Below are positions 52,546 through 61,699 of a stretch of 64,000 nucleotides of DNA, in pieces. Positions within the stretch are counted from its first letter, which is position 1. Each line of letters begins with the position of its first letter. This DNA comes from Fibrobacterota bacterium (GTDB lineage Bacteria; Fibrobacterota; Fibrobacteria; UBA11236): contig JAHFCH010000005.1 of the NCBI GenBank assembly GCA_023249635.1, positions 1 to 64,000 of the forward strand. Direction: 5' to 3'. The position numbers and the translations under genes are program-made. The notes below the pieces were generated by a model. That model saw nothing but the letters and a program-made list of their open reading frames with translations, was not told the origin of the DNA and searched no databases.

Positions 52546-53712
52546 ATGATTAAAAAGACGTTTGCGATCGTTTCCCTCGCCCTCGGGCTGGGGATGACCC
52601 ACTCCTATGCCGCCTCCGCCCTTGCCCGCGACACCAATATCGTGCTGAAGGACGGGCGTGCGTTCAAGTGCATCTGCTATTCGGGATACCGGGACGGCCA
52701 AGGGCCGGGCGCCGCCGAACCCAACGAGGCCCAGGTGCGCGAAGACCTGGTGCTGCTGAAGAAATTCACCCATGAGATCCGCACCTACGGATCGGGCAAG
52801 GGCGGCCACGGCTACCTGGTTCCCAAGATTGCCGACGAGCTCGGTCTCACCGTGCACCTGGGGATCTGGATCGACAACACATACGACGAGGCCGTGAACC
52901 TGGCCGCCGTCAACGACGGCATCGCCTTGCTCAAGGAAAACCACAAATCAATCAAGTCCGTGATCGTGGGCAATGAATACATGCTGCGCGTGCGCCACCC
53001 CGAGCTCACCACCAAGCCCAACATCCATCCCGATGTGAACGTGGAGCAGGCCCGCCTGGTCAATTACATCAAGTTGGTCAAGGCAGGCGCCCCCAAGGGC
53101 GTGCAGGTGACCAGCGCCGAGACCTGGAGCGATGTGCGCGACAACGGCGACGAACTGCTCTCGCAGCTCGACTTCGTCATCTGGCACACCCATCCTTGGT
53201 GGGAGAACCAGTCCATCTCCGCGGCGGTGGGTTACATCGCGAGCCGGCAGCAGATCATCAAGGATCGCGTGGCGAAGATCGGCGGCAAGCGCCTGGTACT
53301 GGGCGAAACTGGCTGGCCGACCTTGGCCACCCGCGGCGCGGCCGTGGGCAGCCCCGAGAACCAGCAGCGTTATTACAAGGAGCTGACCGCGTGGGGCTTC
53401 GAGAACTACAGCGAGTTCTGGTCCTTTACCGGCTTCGACGAACAGTGGAAGGATGCGGAGGGAACCGTGGGCGGGCATTGGGGCCTGTGGTACAACAACC
53501 GCCAACCCTTGCCGGTCATCACCAACCTCACCCAGATGGCGCCCAAATACATGTGGAGCGAAAATCCCGATCTCTCGACCGCCATCGCCCCGGTAGCGCG
53601 CCTGTCGCCGCGGTCCGCCGTAGTAGGCGGACCCGTGGATGCACTGGGGCGCGCCGTCGAGGCCCTCTCCCAGCGCCACCACGCGATGGGAACCCTGCTG
53701 CTGGCCCGCTAA
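52546..53712 (+). CDS. Secreted glycoside hydrolase family 17 enzyme (beta-1,3-glucanase type)
   Basis: A 388-residue secreted enzyme. Signal peptide 1-23. The barrel carries the GH17 pattern: KCICYSGYRDGQGPG at the start, HEIRTYGS, the acid/base in VIVGNEYML (Glu144) and the nucleophile in LVLGETGWPT (Glu254), with FWSFTGFDEQWK near the end. GH17 enzymes cleave or transfer beta-1,3-glucans such as laminarin or fungal wall glucan. The last 25 residues (VDALGRAVEALSQRHHAMGT LLLAR) resemble a shortened sorting tail. Confidence 0.88.
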   Translation: MIKKTFAIVSLALGLGMTHSYAASALARDTNIVLKDGRAFKCICYSGYRDGQGPGAAEPNEAQVREDLVLLKKFTHEIRTYGSGKGGHGYLVPKIADELGLTVHLGIWIDNTYDEAVNLAAVNDGIALLKENHKSIKSVIVGNEYMLRVRHPELTTKPNIHPDVNVEQARLVNYIKLVKAGAPKGVQVTSAETWSDVRDNGDELLSQLDFVIWHTHPWWENQSISAAVGYIASRQQIIKDRVAKIGGKRLVLGETGWPTLATRGAAVGSPENQQRYYKELTAWGFENYSEFWSFTGFDEQWKDAEGTVGGHWGLWYNNRQPLPVITNLTQMAPKYMWSENPDLSTAIAPVARLSPRSAVVGGPVDALGRAVEALSQRHHAMGTLLLAR

Positions 53713-53758
53713 GCCGCCAAGACGTTAAAGTGCCCGGTGAGCGACCCGCGCGGTTCGC

Positions 53759-54997
53759 CTAAGGGCGGACCCGGGCGGCGGGGTATTCCCGGCCGTCCAT
53801 GCGGAAGCGCAATCCCTTCCATTCCGGACGGTAACTCACGTGGTACCTGGGCGCGAGCGCGGTAGGCGCGGGCCCCAGATCCGGGCTGTCCAGCAGATAG
53901 ATGGGCGAAGCCTCGGAGTAGATGGCCGCGTAGACGAGGCCCTGGGAATCGGTGCCGAAGGTGGTGGGCTTGTCCGGGAAGGTGCCCACCTTGGTCGATG
54001 GGACCACGGCGGTGCCGTTCTTCTTCAGGTTCCAAAGCGCCTTGCCGTTGTTGTCCGAGAAGAAATAGGTCCCGTAGTATTTCGAAGCCGGATTGCCGCG
54101 GTAAACCACGCCTCCGATCACGCAATTGTTGCCCCCGTTATGGCCCCAGGAATTGATGGGCAGGATCATGCTCCCGTTGTTGTCGCCGTTGGGCCCTTCC
54201 ATGGGATCCCAGCCGTAGTTACCGCCCTTGGTCACGATATCCACTTCTTCGACAGCGTCCTGGCCCACGTCGCCAACGTATTGATCGCCGGTGACGGGAT
54301 CGAAGGACCACTTCCAGGGATTGCGGAAGCCGTAGGCCCAGATTTCCCCGCGGGTATTGGCCTGGCCGGCGAAGGGATTGTCCGAAGGGATGCCGTACTC
54401 CAATCCCGCGTCCTTCTTGTTCACGTCGATGCGCAGCATCTTGGCCAGCAACACGTTCTTGTTCTGACCGTTGCCGTCCGGGTCGTACTGATTCCCGCCG
54501 TCGCCTAAGCCGATGTACAGGTACCCGTCCTTGGGGCCGAAGGCGATGGTGCCGCCGTTATGGTTGTCGTATTTGTCCGACTGCTTGATCAGGATGCGGG
54601 ACTTGCCCGCGTCCTTCATCAAGGTGGCGTCGGTCTCGCGCTCTTCCACGATGTTGTACATGGTTCCGGGCGGATCCCAGCTTATGTAGTACTTATGGTT
54701 GTTCTTGAAATCGGGATGGAAGGCGATGCCGAGCAATCCCTGCTCGTTGGCCGGGTTGACGGCCACGGTGTAGAGCGCGGTGGTGTCCCACTTACCGTCC
54801 TTTTTCGCCAGCAGGGTCACGTGGCCGATATGCTGCTCCAGGATCACGAAGGTCTGGGTGGCCACGCCGGGCAACTCCCCGAAGTACACGGGACGCTTGA
54901 AAACCTGGCCCGGGAAGGCATCCTTGAAATTGACTTGGGCACCGGCGATTCCGGCGACGGCAAGCACCAGGGAAAAAAAGGGAACGGATAAGCGCAT
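53759..54997 (-). CDS. PQQ-dependent sugar dehydrogenase-type beta-propeller 1
   Basis: A 412-residue secreted six-bladed propeller of the soluble glucose/sorbosone dehydrogenase family. Signal peptide ends GIAGAQ. Motifs: GLLGIAFHPDFKNNHKYYIS, DNHNGGTIAFGPKDGYLYIG with the catalytic His, LGDGG, AKMLRIDVNKKDAGLEYGIP, YGFRNPWKWSFDP with the cofactor Arg, DVGQDAVEEVDIVTKGGNYG and VIGGVVYRGNPASKYYGTYF. ATG 54997 has GGAG upstream. Ends with a short beta tail (WKGLRFRMDGREYPAARVRP). Substrate unknown; first of four such genes. Confidence 0.88.
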   Translation of the reverse strand: MRLSVPFFSLVLAVAGIAGAQVNFKDAFPGQVFKRPVYFGELPGVATQTFVILEQHIGHVTLLAKKDGKWDTTALYTVAVNPANEQGLLGIAFHPDFKNNHKYYISWDPPGTMYNIVEERETDATLMKDAGKSRILIKQSDKYDNHNGGTIAFGPKDGYLYIGLGDGGNQYDPDGNGQNKNVLLAKMLRIDVNKKDAGLEYGIPSDNPFAGQANTRGEIWAYGFRNPWKWSFDPVTGDQYVGDVGQDAVEEVDIVTKGGNYGWDPMEGPNGDNNGSMILPINSWGHNGGNNCVIGGVVYRGNPASKYYGTYFFSDNNGKALWNLKKNGTAVVPSTKVGTFPDKPTTFGTDSQGLVYAAIYSEASPIYLLDSPDLGPAPTALAPRYHVSYRPEWKGLRFRMDGREYPAARVRP

Positions 54998-55252
54998 GAC
55001 TGTCTCCAGTAAGAAGTGATCCCTCCTTGAAAATCCGGAACAGTCCCCCGACTGCCGCGGCCCGTGCCAGGAGGCAAAGCCGTACACCTACACCCGGCGC
55101 TAAAGATATCCAACGCTGGCGAAAAAGCAAACGGGAATCCGCGTTCCGCATGGGAATGGCGCTTCTTGGGTGAAAACAAGGCGGCCCCCTGCCGAAAACG
55201 GCGCTGAATCGGCATGCCGGCGCCGCTATGGAGGCGGAAGGCCGGGGACGGC

Positions 55253-56749
55253 TCAGGGGTCCGCGGGAACGAGCAGCAACAAGCCCTCGGACGGGACGGC
55301 GCGGAAGTCTGGAGTAACCTCTCGGTTACCCTGGCCGGCCGCGATCCGTCCCAGGCGGGTACCATCGGGAGCGAAGGCTTCCCATGCGCCCCTCGCCCCG
55401 GGAGGCAGCGTTACCCTTCCGTTCCAGGCGAAGGCCGCCCGAACCGCCTTCCGGCCCGTAGCGGAGGGACGCTCCAGCGCGGTGGCTTGCGGCTTCAGCT
55501 GGGGATGCTCCAATCGGTAGATGGTGCCTGCGTAGCCCACCAGGTAGATGTTGTTCAGCGCATCGTTGCCGAAGGCGATGGGCGGTTCCGGCGGCGGCGC
55601 ATACTCTTTGACGATGGCGGCCCCGCCGGGCGATGGCTTTCGGAAGCCGAACACCTTGGTCAGGGTATAGTCGCCGAACAGGTAGGCGCCATAGAACCCC
55701 GAGGCGGGATCGCCGCGGTAGACATGGCCGCCGATGATGCATTTCGCCATACCGGCGCCGTCCCCGTTCGGCAGGGAAAGCGCCGGATCTTCGATGGCCT
55801 CGGTCACGGCCGCGCAGGGGCCGGTGGGAAGGCAATACGGGCCTTCCTTGAGGCTCCACCCGTAATTGCCGCCCTTCTTTACGATGTCGACCTCGTCGTA
55901 TTTGGTGTACCCGATATCGGCCAGGTACAGCTCGCGGGAAAAGCGATCGAAGGAGATACGGTAGGGATTGCGGACGCCGTAAGCGTAAATCTCGCGGCGC
56001 ACCTTGGGGTTGGTGTCCTTGGCGAAGGGATTATCGGAGGGTATCGCGTATTCCAGGCCCGCGTCCTTATGGTCCACGTCGATGCGGATGATTTTCGCCA
56101 ACAGGGTTTCCAGGTTCTGCCCGTTTTTGGAAGGATCAGGATTGATCTGATCCCAGCCCCCGTCGCCGAAACCCAGGTAGAGGAAGCCGTCGGGGCCGAA
56201 AGCGGGAGAGCCGCCGTTGTGATCGCCGAAAGCATCCGGCTCCTCCATGGTCAGCAGGCGCCGCCCCGGTTGGCCGGAGTCATGCAGCAGGTCGGCCGCG
56301 GCGATCCGCTCGTCCAGGAACAAGCGTCGCGGGTTGCGCGCCCCGTACTTGACGTAGTATTTGCGGTTGTTGGCGTAGTCGGGATGGAAGGCGAATCCGC
56401 TCAGGCCGAGATCCTCCTCACCCGGCGCGCCGGCGACGGTTCCGAAAAGGGTTTTGCCATAGGCGGGATTGCCGGGGGAAAGCACCCAAATCCTGCCGGT
56501 ACCCATCTCCGTAACCGCGAAGTTACCGGGTTTGCCGGGCATCTCCCACAGGCCCCCGGGATGGGTGAAGAAATTCGCCTGGTCGGTGCCGAAAGCGGGC
56601 GCATAGGTGATGCCGTCCGGCAGGGCCTGGGCGCGGGGATCGGGGGCGAAGCCGGCCAGTAGCATGGCGAGGTAAGCGGAAAAGCGGGCGAGGGGGGTAA
56701 TGTCGAAGGCAACCGCGCGGGCGGCCGGGGAAATGCGTTGAGCGCGCAT
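55253..56749 (-). CDS. PQQ-dependent sugar dehydrogenase-type beta-propeller 2
   Basis: A 498-residue exported propeller of the same family: LGLSGFAFHPDYANNRKYYV, GDHNGGSPAFGPDGFLYLGF with catalytic His, AKIIRIDVDHKDAGLEYAIP, YGVRNPYRISFDRFSRELYL, KYDEVDIVKKGGNYGWSLKE, CIIGGHVYRGDPASGFYGAY. A disulfide-like pair (YCLPTGPC) is peculiar to this copy. The start is taken at ATG 56749, giving a long basic signal region before LAMLLAGFAPDPRAQA. The last 70 residues (AFAWNGRVTLPPGARGAWEA) form a sorting-like tail. Confidence 0.87.
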   Translation of the reverse strand: MRAQRISPAARAVAFDITPLARFSAYLAMLLAGFAPDPRAQALPDGITYAPAFGTDQANFFTHPGGLWEMPGKPGNFAVTEMGTGRIWVLSPGNPAYGKTLFGTVAGAPGEEDLGLSGFAFHPDYANNRKYYVKYGARNPRRLFLDERIAAADLLHDSGQPGRRLLTMEEPDAFGDHNGGSPAFGPDGFLYLGFGDGGWDQINPDPSKNGQNLETLLAKIIRIDVDHKDAGLEYAIPSDNPFAKDTNPKVRREIYAYGVRNPYRISFDRFSRELYLADIGYTKYDEVDIVKKGGNYGWSLKEGPYCLPTGPCAAVTEAIEDPALSLPNGDGAGMAKCIIGGHVYRGDPASGFYGAYLFGDYTLTKVFGFRKPSPGGAAIVKEYAPPPEPPIAFGNDALNNIYLVGYAGTIYRLEHPQLKPQATALERPSATGRKAVRAAFAWNGRVTLPPGARGAWEAFAPDGTRLGRIAAGQGNREVTPDFRAVPSEGLLLLVPADP

Positions 56750-56905
56750 GCGGAACTCCGGGTTCGAAACCGGCCGGCGCCCATATCCCCATAAGCGCGT
56801 GGCCAGCTTAAATATGCAGCACCCCGCCCTTGAAAGCAATGGTTTTGGGCGACGGAGGCGGTTCCCGCATGCATTCGGGTGATTCCCGCCTTCCCGAACA
56901 GCGGG

Positions 56906-58270
56906 CTACCGCACCATCAGCACGTCGGGCAGGGCCCCGCTCTTGGGCGCGCGCAGCAGGTAAATGCCTGCATCCATGTTGGGCGGCAGGCTGGGATCGG
57001 CCTGGCGCAAGGCTCCCAGGCGGTTTCCTCCCAGGTTGAAGATTTCCAGCACGGCCCCCTTGGCGAAGGCCTGCGCGTCCACTGGGGACCCGGGACTTGC
57101 GGTGAAGGTGCGCCCGTACCTCGAAGGCAACCGGGCGCGGTCGCGCAGCGCGGCGTTCGGGTGCAGATCCGGGCCGTCCAGCAGGTAGATGGTGCCATTG
57201 CCATAGCCCACGCCGTAGATGCGCCCTTCCGGATCGCTTCCGAAGGAGGAGAAGCCGGTCGGCGTATCGTTCAGCTCCGTAACCGTCGCATCTCCGGACG
57301 CGTTCTTCTTCAGGTTCCAGAACAGACTGGTTCCGATATCGGAAACGAAATAGGTGCCGTAGTACTTCGAAGCGGGATCGCCCCGGAACACCACTCCGCC
57401 GATGATGCAATTTCCCTTAGGGTGGTTGTAGGTGAAGATCGGCAGGGTCATCTTGCCGTTGTTGGTCCCGACCTTGCCCTCCATGATCTTCCAGCCGTAG
57501 TTGCCGCCCACGGTGACGATGTCCACCTCTTCGACGGCGTCCTGTCCCACGTCCCCGACCCAGAGATCACCGGTGAGGGCGTCGAAGCTCCATTTCCAAG
57601 GATTGCGGAATCCGTAAGCGAAGATTTCCTTGCGGCCGCCGGCGGTGGCGAAGGGATTGGTGGGCGGGATGCCGTACTCGCCCGCGTCCCGCTTATCCAC
57701 GTCGATGCGGTGGAACTTGCCCAGCCAGGCGTTCACGTTCTGGCCATTGGCGTCCGGATCGTTGCCGCTGCCGCCATCCCCGGTCCCGAAGTAGAGGAAA
57801 TGATCCTTGGGGCCGAAGGCGATGGTCCCGCCGTTATGGTTGTCATGAAGGTCGGGAATCTTGATCAAGGTGCGGGGCTTGGTCCCTGAATCCTTCATCC
57901 CCGTCGCGTCGGCCACGCGTTCATCAACCATGTTGAAATAATCTTCGGGAGGATCGTAACTCACGTAGTACTTGTGGTTGGTATTGAAGTCGGGGTGGAA
58001 GGCGATGCCCAGAAATCCCATTTCCCCGGCCTGGTTCACGTCGATATGCACCAGGGTATCCTTGCTAAAGCCGCCGCCCGCCTTCGCGGAGACCAGCAGC
58101 GCCAGCCCCTTATGCTGCTCGAGCACGACATAGGTCTTGGCTTTGCCCGGAAAGGATCCGAAATAGACCGGTGCCGAGAATTTGGTCCCCGGAAAGGCGT
58201 CCGTGAATTTGATCTGTCCGAAGACCGCTCCGGCCAGCATTGTCGTCGTCACGCATGCGAATTTGAGCAT
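56906..58270 (-). CDS. PQQ-dependent sugar dehydrogenase-type beta-propeller 3
   Basis: A 454-residue secreted propeller, closest by motif to copy 1: GFLGIAFHPDFNTNHKYYVS, DNHNGGTIAFGPKDHFLYFG, TGDGG, YGFRNPWKWSFDALTGDLWV, DVGQDAVEEVDIVTVGGNYG, IIGGVVFRGDPASKYYGTYF. The C-terminal 80 residues are a clear sorting-like tail (AVLEIFNLGGNRLGALRQ, NMDAGIYLLRAPKSG). ATG 58270 follows a minus-strand TATAAT by 22 bases; the longer frame to 58324 is not needed. Confidence 0.88.
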   Translation of the reverse strand: MLKFACVTTTMLAGAVFGQIKFTDAFPGTKFSAPVYFGSFPGKAKTYVVLEQHKGLALLVSAKAGGGFSKDTLVHIDVNQAGEMGFLGIAFHPDFNTNHKYYVSYDPPEDYFNMVDERVADATGMKDSGTKPRTLIKIPDLHDNHNGGTIAFGPKDHFLYFGTGDGGSGNDPDANGQNVNAWLGKFHRIDVDKRDAGEYGIPPTNPFATAGGRKEIFAYGFRNPWKWSFDALTGDLWVGDVGQDAVEEVDIVTVGGNYGWKIMEGKVGTNNGKMTLPIFTYNHPKGNCIIGGVVFRGDPASKYYGTYFVSDIGTSLFWNLKKNASGDATVTELNDTPTGFSSFGSDPEGRIYGVGYGNGTIYLLDGPDLHPNAALRDRARLPSRYGRTFTASPGSPVDAQAFAKGAVLEIFNLGGNRLGALRQADPSLPPNMDAGIYLLRAPKSGALPDVLMVR

Positions 58271-58292
58271 TGGGACCCCGCTTTTCCGCTTT

Positions 58293-58298
58293 ATTATA
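58293..58298 (-). promoter_or_regulatory. -10-like TATAAT before PQQ dehydrogenase 3
   Basis: A perfect TATAAT on the minus strand, 22 bases before the ATG at 58270, in an AT-rich patch. The nearest -35-like TTGGCG (58324-58319) is 20 bases away, too far for a strong sigma70 promoter, so the assignment is tentative. Confidence 0.4.
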
Positions 58299-58449
58299 AA
58301 ATAGCCCCGATGCTTGGACGCCAAATGAAAATTCCGCCGGAGAAAGCGGTCTATTCCCTAAACGCGCGTTATTATCGTGGAATGACGTCTTTCGGGCCTT
58401 GGGGAAAACCCGGAAGCGTTTCGGAACGACTAAGCAAACGGACACCCTC

Positions 58450-60132
58450 ATGATCGCCCTCCCGACCTACCGCGCCGGATCCGCTCCGGCTGCCTGCCTC
58501 TTATCCGCGCTTTACGCGCTCCTGGCATCGGCCTTTGCCGGTCGCGCCTATGCCCAGCAGACCTGCGCGCTCTCCAATGCGGATTTCAAGCGCACGGTCC
58601 TTTATGACCTGCCGGCCGAGCCCATGAAGCTTACCGTGCTTCCAGACGGCCGCGTAGTGTGGACCGAGAAGCGCGGCGCCGTGCGCATGTGGCTGCCCGC
58701 GAACGGATCAACCGTCACCGCCGGGACCCTCAACGTATTCTGGACCATGGACGAGGGCCTGCACGGCATCGCGCAGGATCCGGATTTCGCCAACAACCAT
58801 TTCCTCTACCTGGCCTACGATCCCAAGAGCGACAACGCCCCCGCCGGCCCCGGCCGCTGGCTATCGCGTTTCACCCTCAACGGCAACGTTCTCGACCTGG
58901 CCTCGGAAAAGAAGCTTCTGCACGTGGAGATCGAACGCGATCTGATGGACGGCTGCTGCCACCAGGGCGGCGCCCTCGCCTTCGACAAGCAGGGAAACCT
59001 GTTCTGGTCCATCGGCGAGCAATCGGACTATCGCGTACTCTCTTCCCTGACCGATGAGCGCGGCCGCCACCAGAACAGCCTGCGCAGCGCGGGCAACAGC
59101 AACGATCTGCGCGGTAAGATCGTCCGCATCCATCCCGAAGCCAACGGCACCTATACCGTTCCCGCCGGTAATCTGTTCCCGCCCGGCCTAGCCAAGACGC
59201 GGCCCGAAATCTACGCCATGGGCGTCCGCAATCCCTTCTCCCTCCAGGTTGACCCCAAGACCGGCTGGTTGTGGGAAGGCGAGGTCGGCACCGACGCCAC
59301 CGTGCCTTCGGCCGATAAGGGAGCGGTGGGCTACGACGAGATCAACCTGCTCACGCATGCGGCCCACCTGGGCTACCCCTTCGTGAACGGCCCCAATGAC
59401 CCTTTCAACAATTACGATTGGGTCAACTCCAAACCCCTGGGCCTTTTCGATCCGGATCACCTGGTCAACAATTCCAAGTTCAACACCGGGCTTGTCGATC
59501 TCGCCCCGGCCGGCAAGCCCCAACCCGCCCTGATCTATTGGACCGTGCGTAAGGAATATTCCAAGACCTTCGCCTTCGGGGACGGCAAGACCGCCGCCCT
59601 CGCCGGCCCCACTTACCGGTTCGATCCGGCCTTGTCCAACTCCACCAAGCTGCCGGCCTGGCTGGACGGAAAAGTGTTCTTCGTGGACCACGAGCGCGAA
59701 ATCATCCGGGTACTCACCCTGGGCGCCGATCAGAAGCCCGCCAAGATCGATTCCTTCATGACCAACGGCGGATGGAGCGGCATCGTAGACCTGCAACAAG
59801 GCCCCAACGGCTCGCTGTACGTGGCCGAATACGGGCACGGTTATTACACCGCCAACCCCACCGCCAAGATCTCGCGCATCGATTACATAGGCCAACCCTG
59901 CGGCACCGTAGCCATGGAAACCCCTGCGGCCCGCTCCCGGCGTTCCCCTCAGGCCCGTCTCGCCTACGCGGATCCCGCGGTCGGCGTGGCCTTGTCATGG
60001 CCAGCCGGAGCCCACGCGGTCGAAGCGTTAAGCCTGCAAGGCAAGCTGCTGTGGCGCGGAACCGAGGGAGACCAGCGGGTGCCCGCGGAGAAGTTGGCCG
60101 GCAGCGGGGTTGTGCTGCTCCGGTTCGAGTAA
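58450..60132 (+). CDS. PQQ-dependent sugar dehydrogenase-type beta-propeller 4
   Basis: A 560-residue exported propeller, more distant from copies 1-3 and divergently transcribed. Signal peptide ends GRAYAQQT. Motifs: VLPDGRVVWTEKRGAVRMWL, LHGIAQDPDFANNHFLYLAY, CCHQGGALAFDKQGNLFWSI with the catalytic His in the HQGG strand, RGKIVRIHPEANGTYTVPAG, AMGVRNPFSLQVDPKTGWLW, VGYDEINLLTHAAHLGYPFV. The tail (AVEALSLQGKLLWRGTEG, LAGSGVVLLRFE) is a sorting-like domain. Similar proteins occur fused to ThuA/PKD domains elsewhere. ATG at 58450 gives the proper signal peptide. Confidence 0.86.
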   Translation: MIALPTYRAGSAPAACLLSALYALLASAFAGRAYAQQTCALSNADFKRTVLYDLPAEPMKLTVLPDGRVVWTEKRGAVRMWLPANGSTVTAGTLNVFWTMDEGLHGIAQDPDFANNHFLYLAYDPKSDNAPAGPGRWLSRFTLNGNVLDLASEKKLLHVEIERDLMDGCCHQGGALAFDKQGNLFWSIGEQSDYRVLSSLTDERGRHQNSLRSAGNSNDLRGKIVRIHPEANGTYTVPAGNLFPPGLAKTRPEIYAMGVRNPFSLQVDPKTGWLWEGEVGTDATVPSADKGAVGYDEINLLTHAAHLGYPFVNGPNDPFNNYDWVNSKPLGLFDPDHLVNNSKFNTGLVDLAPAGKPQPALIYWTVRKEYSKTFAFGDGKTAALAGPTYRFDPALSNSTKLPAWLDGKVFFVDHEREIIRVLTLGADQKPAKIDSFMTNGGWSGIVDLQQGPNGSLYVAEYGHGYYTANPTAKISRIDYIGQPCGTVAMETPAARSRRSPQARLAYADPAVGVALSWPAGAHAVEALSLQGKLLWRGTEGDQRVPAEKLAGSGVVLLRFE

Positions 60133-60139
60133 GAAGTGA

Positions 60140-61252
60140 TTAGGGATTGGGGATCACCCTTATTCCCAACCCCTGTATTCTCTTCCACACCCACCACCCC
60201 TCCTGCTTCACCGCCTTCCCCAACGCCCATGCCGTGAAGACGAAGGGTGAGCCGCCGCCGAATACCGCCGCGATGGCCAACAGCACCCGTGGAGTGAACT
60301 CGGGCCGATTGCAAATCGCGTAGATGGGTTCCCATTCCCCCGGCCCGAATTTGGACTTGAAGGCCTCCAGCCCGCCGAAGTTGTAGAAGCGGCTACCATG
60401 CAAACGCAGCCAGCGGAAAAGCAGATCCAGCCACCAAGGGCCGCCGGCGCGGCTTTCCGGCATGCCTGAGAGCGGGGATAAGCCCAAGGTGATATAGGCC
60501 AGCCCTTCCCCGGCGGCCGCCCGAAAGGCCGCGTCCACCAGGGATTCCGCCGTGCCGTTGGGAGCCGCGCGTATGCGGATGATCTGCTCGATGAGCCATC
60601 CCCGGCGGCCGGGTACCGGCGAAGCGATCAGGAATCCCACCAAGCGGCCCTCCCGCTCGGCGGCGAACACGTGGCGATCCCAAAGCCGTCCCAAGGTGGC
60701 GGGTTCCACCAGGAAATGCATGGGAGGCATGCGCCGACGGCGTAGCCATTCCTTGAGGCATAGGCGCAGCTCGGGCGAGGCGTAGGCGCGTTCCCGTGGC
60801 CATTCCGTGACCGTAACGCCTTTGTTACGGGCGCGATTGAGCTGGGCGCGCAAGGAAGGCCGGCCCGCAAGGATGCCGCTCCAGGTCGCAGGGTCCCATG
60901 AGGGCTGGGCTCCCAACAGGATGCGCGCGTAGCCCGGGGCGTCCCCCAGGGAAACCTCCAGCCGCGAACCGGCCCCGAAATAGCACACCCCGTTTCCCGC
61001 CCCGCGCGCATCCGCTTCGAACTCGGCGGCCACTTCCAGCAAGCGTTCGGGAGCGCAGATGGGAGCGCCCGCGACCACGCGCACGCGGCCCCAAGTCGCA
61101 TAGCCGGCAACGGCATCGCCGTCGCGGCCGAACCACAGGCTTATGCCGGGATTGAGGATCTGGTAGGCGGTGGCGTTCCAGCCATGGCGCAGGACCAGCT
61201 CCCGGGCCCGCGCCAAGTCGCCGTCGGGTTCCGTTTCGCTGCCGATGGCCAT
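60140..61252 (-). CDS. DUF2156 (MprF C-terminal-like) acyl/aminoacyl transferase
   Basis: A 370-residue protein resembling the cytoplasmic DUF2156 domain of phosphatidylglycerol lysyltransferases, a tandem GNAT fold: AYQILNPGISLWFGRDGDAV, AGAPICAPERLLEVAAEFEA, LRAQLNRARNKGVTVTEWPR (the conserved (R/S)x.NrArrxG motif), then FAAEREGRLVGFLIASPVPG and LEAFKSKFGPGEWEPIYAIC near the end. It lacks the membrane flippase part of MprF, so it may modify another acceptor. Convergent with propeller gene 4, eight bases apart. Confidence 0.82.
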   Translation of the reverse strand: MAIGSETEPDGDLARARELVLRHGWNATAYQILNPGISLWFGRDGDAVAGYATWGRVRVVAGAPICAPERLLEVAAEFEADARGAGNGVCYFGAGSRLEVSLGDAPGYARILLGAQPSWDPATWSGILAGRPSLRAQLNRARNKGVTVTEWPRERAYASPELRLCLKEWLRRRRMPPMHFLVEPATLGRLWDRHVFAAEREGRLVGFLIASPVPGRRGWLIEQIIRIRAAPNGTAESLVDAAFRAAAGEGLAYITLGLSPLSGMPESRAGGPWWLDLLFRWLRLHGSRFYNFGGLEAFKSKFGPGEWEPIYAICNRPEFTPRVLLAIAAVFGGGSPFVFTAWALGKAVKQEGWWVWKRIQGLGIRVIPNP

Positions 61253-61285
61253 GGGGTAAGGGTAGGATTATGCCCCGGCCGCCGG

Positions 61286-61570
61286 CTATGCTTGCGTGAA
61301 TTCCCAGTGGAAGGCCGGGCCTTTGCCCTCGATGCGGCCCCGGTTACGTCCCTTGTTGATTTCCGTTTCCAGCTGGATGCGCAGGCGGATGGGCAACATC
61401 CGGTTGAGGTCATCGAGAAATCCCCGCGTCATGCGAAAGCGCGCGTAGGGAGGCGTGTCCGTCAGGGTCTTCTCCCCTTCCGAGTGCGGGTCTCCGGGCT
61501 CGGTCAGGTACAGGTTCAGGGTTCCGGAGCGCCGGGAGGCGCTTTCGGTGGAAATAGGGGTTTGCGACAT
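61286..61570 (-). CDS. Small uncharacterised protein
   Basis: A 94-residue soluble protein with no signal or membrane segment and no family I recognise. It has a conserved-looking core, RGFLDDLNRMLPIRLRIQLE followed by a basic TEINKGRNRGRIEG. The ATG at 61570 lies 33 bases upstream of the DUF2156 gene start region, so they could be co-transcribed. Its reality rests on coding-like composition and position only. Confidence 0.5.
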   Translation of the reverse strand: MSQTPISTESASRRSGTLNLYLTEPGDPHSEGEKTLTDTPPYARFRMTRGFLDDLNRMLPIRLRIQLETEINKGRNRGRIEGKGPAFHWEFTQA

Positions 61571-61630
61571 GGTCTTCCCATCATAGGGCCAACCATCCTA
61601 AGCTGCCAAGTAACCTAGGGTTAAGCTATC

Positions 61631-61685
61631 CGCACAAAGTGTGCGTAAAACCCCCCGTCAAACCGGGGTAAAACCCGGCTTTGAA
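61631..61685 (-). terminator. Hairpins after the copper radical oxidase gene
   Basis: Just past the oxidase stop, minus-strand transcription meets CCGGG-TTTTA-CCCGG-like pairing (61661-61679) followed by TTT, then GGGGGGTTTT and a second hairpin CGCAC-n5-GTGCG (61631-61645). The T-runs are short, so termination is plausible but not certain. Confidence 0.4.
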
Positions 61686-61699
61686 GGGAGAACGGGTCT

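Noticed and set aside
58945-58965. Possible c-type haem motif in PQQ-type dehydrogenase 4 (GCCHQGG)
   Set aside because: The cysteines are adjacent (C-C-H), not C-x2-C-H; the His belongs to the propeller's catalytic HQGG strand.
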